Shown here in pieces: positions 40,201 through 47,421 of a stretch of DNA of 64,000 bases. The stretch covers positions 2,622,501-2,686,500 of the forward strand of contig JAPFBL010000049.1 of the NCBI GenBank assembly GCA_026182355.1. Reading direction: 5' to 3'. Source of the stretch: Hermatobates lingyangjiaoensis. Lineage: Eukaryota > Arthropoda > Insecta > Hemiptera > Hermatobatidae. Within the stretch, counting starts at the first letter, position 1, and each line of letters starts with the position of its first letter. The notes under the pieces are model-generated. The model saw nothing but the letters and a program-made list of their open reading frames with translations, was not told the DNA's origin and did no database searches. A program made the position numbers and the translations under genes.

Positions 40201-43200
40201 TTTTTATCTTCACATTAATCTTTTCATTATTTTTTTTAAAGGTGTAGCCAATAAATTATGTTGTCACCATCATGTTTATCATCAAATATATATGAAAAAG
40301 CTGGTTCTGTGGATCTCAAAACATTTTTTCATGGGTCCTGTATTCTACTTATAGTAAAATAAAAAGAAAAGAAAGTAAACTAAACTTCAAAATAATTGAG
40401 AAAATATGAGGTATCCACACGAATGCATGTATATAGTACATAAATAATTATTGCATTAAGTAATGCACTATACATCATAAATAACTACACTCGATTAAAA
40501 AAAATGAATTAAAGGAAAAATTCAGAGCATTGACTTTTGGAGCACACAATACCAGCAGTGCCTTACAAAGAAATTCGTTGGCAATCTACACCATTCTGGC
40601 ATATAGGTGTTAGTAGACTTGGATTGTCCAGTTGTCGTTTTGTATATTTTTCAACATAACACATAATTTCAACAACTTTATCAGTTATCGTTAATGGAAT
40701 GTATTATTAGCGAACCTTAACCTATAATTTCAATCGATTAAAGATCAAAATATTTATAACCTTCGGTTCATTAACCCTCAACAATGGATATATGCCAAGA
40801 CAAATTTTAGGCACCTCATTAAATCACTTTCCCTTCGTTTGTAATATTAATAGTAGTCATTTGAATTCAGTTACTTGAAAACATAATGATTCACCTAGAA
40901 TAGAACGGGTAACACTAATGGAAAGTATATTCTCTCAAATCATAAAACCAATACGCTCCTCTAAACCAAAATAGTATTATTTAAAAAAAAAACACATTCT
41001 TCATATTCTAACAATTTATTAAACTGTTTATTATCATCTAAGAGGAAGAAGAACATCTGCCACACGAACTCCTATTTGCTTAAAAACAAAAAATTCTTGA
41101 TGCAATACGAAGAATTCAACATATACAATTTACGATTGTAAACTCTCAATCTAGTGCATAGATAAAATAAACAGAGAGTAGTCCCTTTTGAATGACTACT
41201 GTTCCCAAGAGTAGATCATCACGTGGCCATAAGATCAAATGACCACGAACGTTTGTTTACTGACTACCAGACTAAGCATAATCGACAATTACTTTCTGAC
41301 CACACACTTATTTAACAGTGGTAGGTCTATGACCAGTAACTGCTAATTAAAACGAGTACTCTAGAGAGCGGAAAGAGTAGTTGGATGTATACAACAAAAA
41401 TTACGCAATTCATTTTAGCATTTTTTTTATTTCTAAGTTATGGGTGCTGGTTTGATATTCATTTAAACAAAAATTAACGATACCCTATGTTATTCCTATC
41501 AATACAGTATGAAATAATTCATTATTACATCACATGTTATGTTATGCAAAAAGTAAGGAAAAATAAAACTGAGTTACCTATAAAACAATAAAAGAAAATC
41601 GGTTAATTAAAAAAATCATACTTAGTCTAAGAAGAAATTAAATAAAACGTACTTAAATATACATTAGGTTAACGTATAAATAATTAATTACAACGAAAAG
41701 CAAAGTAATCGGAATACTACTTTATATAGCTCCGAATACCTTATTATAGTTATTTACATGATCTAACCTTTCCATCATGACAATTCGTATCATTTTGGCA
41801 TTGATGTAGCTCTTGAATCTAACAACAGATAGAGGTACTGAAAATATTATCACTAGAGCAAAATACACCATTATTCTATATTAAAATAATATCAAAAATA
41901 AACTGAATGATGTCATGGGAAGAGAGATAAATAGTGTCATAATAAGTTCAAACAATCAAATTAAAATAGGTTGTTTACTTTTAAATAAAAAATTATAGTA
42001 CAATTTTATTTCAACAAAAATGTACTAAACTGTATTCTAGTACCATCCAGGCGCCAATTAACCTCACTGTTATACTGCCAGTCCCTGAGTACTTGGTAAG
42101 TAATGTCACAGTATCACAGCAAAGATATTTATGGGGTCATGAGGAGCCTGTATGGTTCTGAGTACCAACAATCAAGTTTGCATTAGCCTAGAGAAAATAC
42201 TAAATTATGCCACTTATGTGTAGTTAGCACAGGTAGTTTCCTGATCGTTATATGTTACAATATTCTCTGAAAAGATGAAATATTTCTTACAAATTTTTAC
42301 CATATTTGCAAACAATTAAATACTACAAGTTGAATAATCAACATAAAAATAAAGTAGAAAATTAAACAGAAAATACTTACTCTTCCTTCTAAAACTACTT
42401 TAGGTTGAACGCTGGGTGGTGGTGATTGTGGGATGGCACGTCCCTTTTCTCTTAAGGCAGGATGCATTGTCTCAGGATGGAGATGAGGCGGCCTTTCCGG
42501 TTTCATGTGCTCTAAATAAAAAAAAATAATCAATCATATTTCCTACACGAAATTGTTAAAGGGATTAATAAAATTTGAATCAATAAAGCCAACGAAATAA
42601 GTGAATTAGTATTAAATTAAATTACTTGAGATAAAAGCCATACGGATTTAATTAACAAAAGCGTTTTAAGTTAGTTAATGAATAATATCCAGACAAGAAA
42701 ATCAGCGATGTCGTTAATAAATATGTTAATAATCATCCATAAATAATAAAAATCTTACTTGAAGCACTAATGCCCCAAATTCTCATCCTTCTGGGAAGAC
42801 CCATTCGTCCAACAGAAATGCCAAAACTATCACGTAAACAAACCGAAGAATTTAGCGTTCTAACATTATCCAAATTTTTGCGGTAATCTTTTCCTAATTT
42901 ACCTCGTCTACCTATGATTTCGGTAATATTTAGTCCACACTTTTGATAAACTGATTTGTGACACATTTCAATCACATCTTTATTCAACTTTCCCTCTTGA
43001 AAATAAACCAAGGAAAAATTTCTGGCATGTTGGTCTGCTTTCAAAATTTTTTCACAGAGCTCTGTCATGATTTTTATGGCATTCACATCCGAGTCAAACA
43101 AGACATCACAGCATCCTGCAATGTGCAAAATAAAATGTAAAGAATAAAACAAAACCAAATAAACCATCTATGCGAAAGTCAAGAACTTTCATGGTGTCAG

Positions 43201-44750
43201 TATTAAAAATATAAGAAAGAATTACTTCCATGAAAAGAATGATCCATTTAACTAAGGGAATCTGAAATTATTGATAATAAACTACCGCTAAATGATCAGT
43301 CAGCTTATTTTAATTAAAGCTCTAAATTTTTAAACCTAATCAAAGTAAAAATAATTTTCGCTTTGAATTGAACGACAGAATAAATTTCATTAATTTAGTA
43401 ACTTATTTCCTGCTGTCAAAATTTTTAAATTCAAGTAGTGTAGACCAAAAAAATTACATTGTATTCAAATAGAAAATTCTGTTGTAAAAACTAAGAATAA
43501 ATTAGAAAACCGTTTTTAAACTCGCAAAATTACTGAAATGCCTTTCTATATTTTCATGTAACCCTATATGCATCATTTTCAACTTTCCTAATGTTAGATG
43601 ATCTCTGTGACTAGGTAATTTATGGTTCCAATTTATGTCCCAGACATATCATGAACCAACAACTATTATCAAACTAACGAAAGAGATCTGAAGAGAACTG
43701 CAGGTGCTACTAGCACACAAATAATGTTCTTGATCATTTACATAACACTTTTCAGAAAAAGAATAACAATGCATGTGATCAAATTACTATCCCTTATTTC
43801 AATGGCGTACAAATCCATTACAATACTCTTTGAGTACGAGCGCAACTATTCATTCCAAAGACGGAATAGTAGGAGGCTGAAGTAAGTATTAATTTTTCAG
43901 AAAAGTAAAGAAATAAATAGTCTCAACTTAATACCACTGATTTAAATGCACTGCATTTCCCGGGAAACTAACCTCGATTGAAGATATGAAAACACTTAGA
44001 ATGTTACAAATCCGAGATAAAAACCCAAACTAACCCTAATTAATTAACACAGTCCTAAATCTTATGAACTCACTAAACCAAACAAAATTTTTAAACTATC
44101 ATTTCATATTTATAGATTAGATCGTATACAATTATATACACGGAAACACTCCATGAATACCATAAATCCTTAATTATTGCTAAGTAGCAGCAGCAACGTA
44201 TTCTGTAAATAATCTCAATATTTTAACTACCTTAAAGAAAGATTAAAATAAAATTAAATTACATAAATTATAGGCAGATTGGAAAAACATGTGCCACCCG
44301 TGCATATTTTTACAATAAAAAAATTCACCACCTAAATAAATAAAGCAAAAGAAAAGCACTTCTGAAGTCATTTCCCATCATTGTAATTTCTTTATCGTAT
44401 ATTATAAATGGAATGTGTAGAGATAGTATCCATTACAGTAAAAATAAATTGTAAATATTAATTCAAACGGTAAAGTTTAATTAACTACTTCACTTCCCAT
44501 ATACAAATTCACATATGATCAGAATGACACATTCAGCACGAGAAGTCTAATTCATAAAATAATTCAATCTCATACTACAACTACAAATAAAAAACAAGAA
44601 TTTTTACTTACCATTGGAACTGGGGTCCAACTTCTGTTCATGACTTCCCATAATCATTGGGTAAAATACATTGGGCCATAAAAGAGCGAAACATCCTACT
44701 ACAATAGTCAGGACAAAAATAGATTTACCCGGACCGAAATCGTTAGTCAT
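8076..44750 (-). CDS. ric3: RIC3 acetylcholine receptor chaperone, nine exons
   Basis: RIC3 is an ER membrane chaperone that promotes folding and assembly of nicotinic acetylcholine receptors. Nine coding exons join in frame through GT-AG introns to give 481 residues: 44750-44612, 43115-42759, 42511-42381, 39469-39326, 39249-39111, 31810-31701, 8964-8614, 8289-8232 and 8092-8076. Visible features in order: N-terminal membrane span (about 10-30, with GCFALLWPNVFYPMI); a Cys-rich loop (47-165); a Pro-rich loop (166-235); a second span (about 236-254, GIVMPMYTIGIVIFF); GEKCYE near 297; a predicted coiled coil (306-330, LEMLKERLQQTEKAMERI); and an acidic, Ser/Thr/Pro-rich tail with a GMETTETWENG box. 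The span, GKCY-like and coiled-coil segments match the vertebrate protein. A small exon in the 22.7 kb intron could have been missed. Confidence 0.88.
8232..8289 (-). CDS. ric3: ric3 exon 8
   Basis: A short 58-base exon, acceptor TTTTAG and donor GTGAGT, encoding SEIDDTSNSRSAVFSHETT. Assigned by matching phase and good splice sites. Confidence 0.65.
8614..8964 (-). CDS. ric3: ric3 exon 7 (acidic C-terminal region)
   Basis: The exon is 351 bases, phase 0 at both ends. It encodes an acidic Thr/Glu-rich region with a VKVIGMETTETWENG box and RPSTPRPSTP. It follows a 22.7 kb intron and could be joined to further small exons upstream that I did not find. Confidence 0.78.
8965..15845. other. 3' part of ric3 intron 6, no supported feature
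   Basis: AT-rich intronic DNA. Several short open frames exist, for example 9852-10043 on the minus strand and 13163-13381 on the plus strand. None shows a family motif, splice context or codon pattern that would support a gene. Confidence 0.45.
15846..16388. mobile_element. Possible hAT-type MITE in ric3 intron 6
   Basis: The left end reads TAGGGGTTCC and the right end GGAACCCCTG, inverted repeats of the hAT type CAGGGGTTCC with one change. The flanking 8-mers ACTTCGAA and ACTTAGAC agree at six of eight positions, compatible with a decayed target duplication. The inverted repeats are only about 10 bp and the interior has no coding capacity. Confidence 0.45.
16389..17548. other. AT-rich intronic DNA
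   Basis: Nothing beyond short (TA) runs, for example near 17065-17078, is seen. Confidence 0.45.
17549..18390 (+). repeat. Two tandem copies of a dispersed repeat (family B)
   Basis: The first copy starts near 17549 with a GAGGGCTTCAGAAGAAGC block. A second, more diverged copy starts near 17962 with GGCTTCTGAAGAAGC in the same orientation. The same family occurs at 28435-28910 and inverted at 29331-29460, sharing internal sequence such as TTCTTCAAGACCACC. It is probably a short noncoding retroelement related to the hammerhead-like elements described below. Confidence 0.6.
19150..19440. repeat. Diverged tandem duplication, about 145-bp unit
   Basis: Two adjacent units can be aligned by eye: both contain ACATTTCGAT near the start, GAGAATATYSTGT in the middle and a GCATACGAAATAAA-like or GTCGCAATAAAAT end. 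Divergence is high. Flanking DNA up to about 19700 may hold further decayed units. Confidence 0.45.
20645..20732. repeat. Long imperfect hairpin (27-bp arms) in GC-richer DNA
   Basis: Positions 20645-20671 and 20706-20732 are inverted repeats matching at 24 of 27 positions (arms begin AAAAGGAACCAGTTA), with a 34-base loop. It could be a foldback element or a structured RNA; no target duplication is clear. Confidence 0.65.
22178..22240. repeat. Dispersed direct repeat, copy 1
   Basis: About 63 bp (ACTAGGACATT through AATCTAGC) recur in the same orientation at 23520-23582 with a few differences. Weaker similarity extends outward, suggesting a larger old duplication about 1.34 kb apart. Confidence 0.6.
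23520..23582. repeat. Dispersed direct repeat, copy 2
   Basis: Partner of the copy at 22178-22240, sharing the block CATATAGGTTAAATTTTAAT. Confidence 0.6.
23583..25433. other. AT-rich intronic DNA
   Basis: No supported feature is seen apart from a short TA run at 25200-25216. Confidence 0.4.
25434..25565 (+). mobile_element. Hammerhead-bearing short element (family A), copy 1
   Basis: A plus-strand copy beginning at a palindromic tip (AAACCCAACTGTTGGGTTT). It contains the hammerhead-like core, then GGTTTGATCATTGATTG and TTTCACGTGTTTATGTGAAA. The last base of the CTGACGA box is changed to T here, so this copy is probably inactive. Confidence 0.7.
26495..26527. repeat. (TA)n microsatellite
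   Basis: Uninterrupted TA dinucleotides beside family A elements. Similar runs stand at 27003-27033, 28172-28220 and 62975-62990. Confidence 0.9.
26648..26661. repeat. Poly-C tract
   Basis: About fourteen consecutive C residues in otherwise AT-rich DNA. Similar tracts occur at 29802-29815 and 33971-33980. Confidence 0.9.
26787..26995. mobile_element. Family A copies 2 (minus) and 3 (plus)
   Basis: Positions 26787-26872 are a minus-strand copy, in the same sense as ric3 transcription, with GGTCTTCGT...AGAGTC at its core (one change in the CTGA box). Positions 26926-26995 are a plus-strand copy cut off at its 5' side within the ribozyme core. The two face away from a short spacer and run into TA microsatellites. 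Confidence 0.65.
27072..27243. mobile_element. Inverted pair of a second hammerhead-like element (family D)
   Basis: The two arms, each about 75-85 bp, are near-perfect inverted repeats ending GTGTTCTCTAATCGGGG on the left and its complement on the right. The right arm contains AAAACCGAAACGTTGGC. GAA-ACGT-T is the 3' half of the small hammerheads of Penelope-like elements, and GGTTTT-AAAT-AAAACC forms a stem II. The 5' box reads CTATGA, one base short of CTGATGA. Confidence 0.6.
27327..27410. mobile_element. Rearranged family A fragments
   Basis: A minus-strand end (AAGATTTCACATAAACACG) joins near 27370 to a plus-strand end (TTCTTATTGTGGTTTGATC). Both lack the ribozyme core, as an inverted pair whose centre was deleted would. 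Confidence 0.6.
27421..27526 (-). mobile_element. Single family D copy
   Basis: A minus-strand copy of the family at 27072-27243. Its 3' half reads CCGAAACGTCGGCAACGAGAG. Here the base after ACGT is C, the preferred hammerhead cleavage nucleotide. The 5' box is again CTATGA. Confidence 0.6.
27650..27876. mobile_element. Complete inverted pair of family A elements
   Basis: A minus-strand copy (27650-27757) meets a plus-strand copy (27757-27876) at their ribozyme ends, making a foldback of about 110-bp arms bounded by TA-rich DNA. The outer ends read AAAGATTTCACATAAAC and its complement. Both arms keep the hammerhead-like core. Confidence 0.8.
27758..27820 (+). ncRNA. Candidate type I hammerhead ribozyme (family A)
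   Basis: In order: TGGG (27758-27761) and GACT (27767-27770) as the 5' side of stem I; box CTGAAGA (27771-27777); stem II GACCG/CGGTT with a 7-base loop; GAAA (27796-27799); stem III AGATCT (27799-27804), which is self-complementary; cleavage expected after T27805; AGTC (27806-27809) and CCCA (27817-27820) closing stem I across an internal loop. All conserved core positions are present. Small hammerheads with minimal stem III are known from Penelope-like elements and cleave as dimers. Activity here is inference. Confidence 0.7.
28039..28063. repeat. (TAA)n microsatellite
   Basis: About eight AAT/TAA units in a row. Confidence 0.9.
28172..28220. repeat. (TA)n microsatellite
   Basis: A run of about twenty TA units directly abutting the end of a family A element. 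Confidence 0.9.
28219..28401. mobile_element. Inverted pair of family A elements, left arm truncated
   Basis: The minus-strand arm (28219-28299) stops within the ribozyme core. The plus-strand arm (28315-28401) keeps it whole. Between them is a short unrelated spacer. The left end abuts a (TA)n run. Confidence 0.75.
28318..28380 (+). ncRNA. Candidate type I hammerhead ribozyme (family A)
   Basis: TGGG 28318-28321 and GACT 28327-28330 pair with CCCA 28377-28380 and AGTC 28366-28369. Boxes are CTGACGA (28331-28337) and GAAA (28356-28359). Stem II is shortened to ACC/GGT by one substitution. Stem III is AGATCT (28359-28364) and cleavage is expected after T28365. Confidence 0.65.
28435..28910 (+). 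mobile_element. Family B element with hammerhead-like tail
   Basis: The head matches the copies at 17549 and 29331 (GAGGGCTTCAGAAGAA, GGGCTTAACCTCAATCG). A T-rich middle follows. The tail at 28816-28848 reads CTGATGA, CGAAGATATC, GAAA, TATA, GTAGTGAG: both hammerhead boxes are intact but stem I is decayed. It ends in TTTATATATATA, like the copy near 62960. Confidence 0.6.
29331..29460 (-). repeat. Inverted 5' part of a family B element
   Basis: The minus strand matches the head of the 28435-28910 element, including a CGTGTACAGG patch upstream and a TTCAGAAGAGCC-like block. It faces that element across about 420 bp. Confidence 0.6.
29802..29815. repeat. Poly-C tract
   Basis: Fourteen consecutive C residues. 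Confidence 0.9.
29990..30135 (+). mobile_element. 3' part of a family B/C element with hammerhead-like core
   Basis: Shares TCCGTAAG and the following spacing with the 28435-28910 element and ends with the same GAAATATAGTAGTGAG tail. It is 5' truncated relative to that element. Confidence 0.6.
30080..30123 (+). ncRNA. Candidate hammerhead ribozyme (family C)
   Basis: CTCA (30080-30083) and CTAC (30087-30090) pair with TGAG (30120-30123) and GTAG (30116-30119) around a TAT bulge, forming stem I. The box CTGATGA (30091-30097) is exact. Stem II is short (AAC/GTT around GTA). GAAA is at 30108-30111. Stem III would be the palindrome ATAT (30111-30114), with cleavage after A30115. An extra base sits between the first box and stem II, as in family A. 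Short stems make activity uncertain. Confidence 0.5.
30136..31700. other. AT-rich intronic DNA
   Basis: No supported feature is seen in this part of ric3 intron 6. Confidence 0.45.
31701..31810 (-). CDS. ric3: ric3 exon 6 (coiled coil)
   Basis: The exon is 110 bases, acceptor TTTCAG and donor GTATTC. It encodes LEMLKERLQQTEKAMERIVA, the coiled-coil segment seen in vertebrate RIC3 after the second span. Confidence 0.85.
31811..39110. other. ric3 intron 5
   Basis: A 7.3 kb intron of AT-rich DNA. It contains a ten-base poly-C tract at 33971-33980 and an ACGAGGGTTGTCCGAAAA motif near 33599 that resembles a mariner-type terminus, with no matching second end found. No gene is supported. Confidence 0.5.
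39111..39249 (-). CDS. ric3: ric3 exon 5
   Basis: The exon is 139 bases, separated from exon 4 by only a 76-base intron. It encodes the cytosolic stretch after the second span, including SKGEKCYESNT, which corresponds to the GKCY region of vertebrate RIC3. Confidence 0.83.
39326..39469 (-). CDS. ric3: ric3 exon 4 (second membrane span)
   Basis: The exon is 144 bases, phase 0 at both ends. A Gly/Pro-rich segment leads into the span MGIVMPMYTIGIVIFFLY, the best-conserved part of RIC3. Confidence 0.88.
39470..42380. other. ric3 intron 3
   Basis: A 2.9 kb AT-rich intron with no recognised gene, RNA or repeat. Confidence 0.5.
42381..42511 (-). CDS. ric3: ric3 exon 3 (proline-rich loop)
   Basis: The exon is 131 bases, acceptor TTTAG and donor GTAAGT. 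It encodes HMKPERPPHLHPETMHPALR and a Pro-rich tail. It joins in frame either to exon 2 or directly to exon 1. Confidence 0.82.
42759..43115 (-). CDS. ric3: ric3 exon 2, symmetric cassette with six cysteines
   Basis: The exon is 357 bases with an acceptor TTGCAG and donor GTAAGA, both phase 1, so skipping it keeps the frame. It encodes residues 47-165, starting GCCDVLFDSDVNAIKIM and including a QKCGLNI patch and a basic RRGKLGKDYRK patch. Six cysteines suggest a disulfide-bonded domain in the ER lumen between the two spans. Vertebrate RIC3 has no equivalent that I know. The link to ric3 rests on frame, order and strand. Confidence 0.75.
43116..44611. other. ric3 intron 1
   Basis: A 1.5 kb intron bounded by GTAAGT and TTGCAG. 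No other feature is seen. Confidence 0.6.
44612..44750 (-). CDS. ric3: ric3 exon 1 (start and first membrane span)
   Basis: The first ATG on the minus strand is at 44750 and opens a frame MTNDFGPGKSIFVLTIVVG, a hydrophobic span typical of the RIC3 N terminus. The exon ends after 139 bases at GTAAGT (phase 1). Confidence 0.88.
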
Positions 44751-46008
44751 GATGAATTAAAGAAAGAATATTTTAAATGCTATTTAACAATACAGAAGAG
44801 GAGGCCTTTAAAAAAACACTACATTACGGAGATATTCAACAGCTACACACATAAGTAGAGATAAAAATAACTGACAAAACTCATACAGATACCAAAGGAG
44901 TTGGCCAATGTTGCCAGGCAAAAAAATTATCTTCTAAATATTCATTATACCAGAATTTAGTGATTACAATCATTTTATTAATTTCCATCAAAGAAATTAA
45001 GTTAAATAGTATCTATGGAAGTAATATTTTATTGCATAGGTTTGTTTAAAGAAATAAATAAAACTTTGTAAAAAGAAAGAAAGTACACTTAGAAATATAA
45101 CGAAGTATTTCCTCCTTAATCAGAAATGTTAATTTAATTACACATTAGAAAGGAACAGTTCCATTAATTAAGAGAAGATAGATCAACCTTAATATTGGTT
45201 AACTCTTAATACCTTTTCTCTCCGAAGGCATTCACTAGAATCATTCATTATAGAGTACCACCAATGCGCAGTTTCTCCATTTTTATTTTTAAACAGTATT
45301 TTTTTCAGGAGATCTATATTACTTGTCAATCCTATAAGTAGCTGTGACAAATAATATGAACAATTATTAATATTTTGTACAATTATGTACAATATGACCT
45401 GATGTACAGTTTTCCTATAATTAATATTGTATCAGAGATAAATAATTGAACAAATTTCCTAAGTACTTAGGAAATATTGTAATTGAATTTGTCTTTTCCT
45501 AAACCTTTTACTTTTAATCTCCGAGGTCAGAGTAAAAAATTTTAATATATTTAATAAATTCTGAGCTGAAGTTTCAAAATACAACTGCAACTATTATTTG
45601 TTTTTATTTTTGTATCTTTTAAGTAACGAAGTTTTAGACTAATTGAATACAACAGTTGAATATTTTTTTCCTTATAGTTTATTTGGTTAAAATGCAGTAT
45701 CGGCGGACTATATGCGATGGCGTCATGAAGTTAATATGTTGATTTCATTATAATATTACGTACATGTTATATGTATTTTGTAAATGTATTTTGATTATAT
45801 TTTACACTTTTGTACTTACATGTATAAATAAGTAAACTTGTATATTTTGTTATACTCCAAAAAAGTCCTAGAACCCTTTGCTATAGCGTGTTCTGCTATA
45901 TCGTTTTAATACTATGGCGTATACTTTAAAAAGCTGCCCAAAACTTTTATCACGCCCTAAAGGAATTCTATAGTACACCCTGGTTGGTCAATACATTCAA
46001 TAAATATA
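44751..46008. other. Region upstream of ric3, no clear promoter motif
   Basis: The 5' untranslated region and promoter of ric3 must lie here on the minus strand, but no convincing TATA or initiator motif stands out against the AT-rich background. Nothing else is supported. Confidence 0.4.
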
Positions 46009-46055
46009 TTTAATATTGCCGGCTCCGCCAATATTAAATGGTGAGTAGATTCACC
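46009..46055. repeat. Two back-to-back hairpins
   Basis: Positions 46009-46019 (start ATTTAATATTG) pair with 46029-46039 around a GC-rich loop. They are followed at once by GGTGA/TCACC (46040-46044 and 46051-46055). Near-identical phrases, CACCCTGGTTGGTCA and CACCCTGTGGTTGGTCA, flank the pair on both sides. Confidence 0.6.
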
Positions 46056-46169
46056 CTGTGGTTGGTCATAAAATCACGGTCTACCCCAGCCTCAGAACCC
46101 CTTCAACCCACCCGAGCCCTCATCGTCCCCAAAAATCTAAAGTAAAATAAAATCGCCTTTCTCTATTTC

Positions 46170-46430
46170 TCTATTTCTCTCTCTCTGACCATTTGCAATA
46201 AATCATTAATTTGCTTTATTTTCTTTTTACCTGACTATAAGTAAAGTTTAGTAATCGTGAAAAAATTAGATCTCGAAATTTTGACGAATTTATTTGTTTT
46301 TGAGGTCTTCAAAGTCGTTTTATGACGTTTTTTCGATGATGTCTGTGTCTATGTGGGTGGGTGGGTGAGTGTGCACCTAAAAGCTTGTGTAGACGCTACG
46401 GTCTACAATCTTTGAAGGATCAAATTAACA
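46170..46430 (+). repeat. Dispersed repeat shared with 62200-62420
   Basis: Shared landmarks in the same order are TAAGTAAAGTNNAGTAATC, CGAAATTNT, a GTGGGTG-rich patch, and AAAAGCTTGTGNAGACGCTAC-like sequence. It lies just beyond the broken Helitron and may be one of its noncoding parts, which is inference. Confidence 0.5.
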
Positions 46431-46592
46431 TTTCATACAAAAATTAATTTTCGTTTTGGAAGAAATTATCGATGCTGGGGGAGTCACTTTTTTGCTAAAA
46501 TATGTTTTTAGATAACATTTTTTTTGCTCTAAACTAACTGCAGTTTTGAAATTTTGTTATTATCATGGAAGCGACAAACACAAACATTTGAG

Positions 46593-47190
46593 TGCAGGAG
46601 CTTCGTATGCATATAACGTGTCAAGCAGTAAAATCGGATGTGATAAAGATTCTGACATCTATACAATGAAGTGCAGGAGCATCATGTACACATAGCGTGT
46701 CAAGTAGCAAAATCGGATGTGACAAAGATTATGACAAAGATACTCCTACACACTACTCTGTGTGTGTAGGAGTATCTACACACACAGCGTGGCAAGCAGC
46801 AAAATTGGATGTGACAAAGATTCTGACAGCCATACATTAGAGTGTAGGAGCTGTAAATCATATGCATACAGCGTGACAAGGAGTAAAAGCGGGTGTAGCG
46901 ATGATTCTGACAGGTAAGATGGATTGGAGCACAGGAGGAGAGAATGATGTGCATACAGCGTGGCATGAAGTAGAAGCGGTTGTTACAAAGATCTGACAGC
47001 TAAGACGCTTTGGAGTTCAGGAGCCGAGAGTCAAATTCATATACCGAGGCAACCAGTAAAAGCTCGTAATGATCACGACTGCTCGGTTGTATTTGACGTT
47101 GTGTGTGGTAGGAGTGAGAGAGATAAAGTCAGTAATAGCGGACATAGCAATGTTGCTGATAGGTCATACGTACGGGAGTGCAGGAGCCGA
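46593..47190. repeat. Minisatellite, unit about 80-87 bp, about six to seven units
   Basis: Each unit starts with a GAGTGCAGGAGC-like phrase, followed by an ATACAGCGTGNCAAG block, an AGTAAAATCGGATGTGAC block and GATTCTGACA. Unit starts fall near 46593, 46672, 46751, 46840, 46926, 47011 and 47172; the last ones are more diverged or partial. Confidence 0.75.
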
Positions 47191-47421
47191 AGGAAGAGGA
47201 TAAAATAAAATGTAATCATTTTATTACAAAAATGTAATACGTAAAATGACCTATTATGTTACATCATTTTTATTTACAACATATGTTTTTCATTTGCAGC
47301 ACTGGTTTATAATAAGGTTATAAAAATAGTCTAACATACTATCAATGCACATTTTCTTAAGACTTGCGCAGTACATGAACTTTTGCTAATGTTACAGATT
47401 GGACTATCATTTGAACTAAAA

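Noticed and set aside
42958..43140. Plus-strand frame over ric3 exon 2
   Set aside because: Antisense shadow of the real exon.
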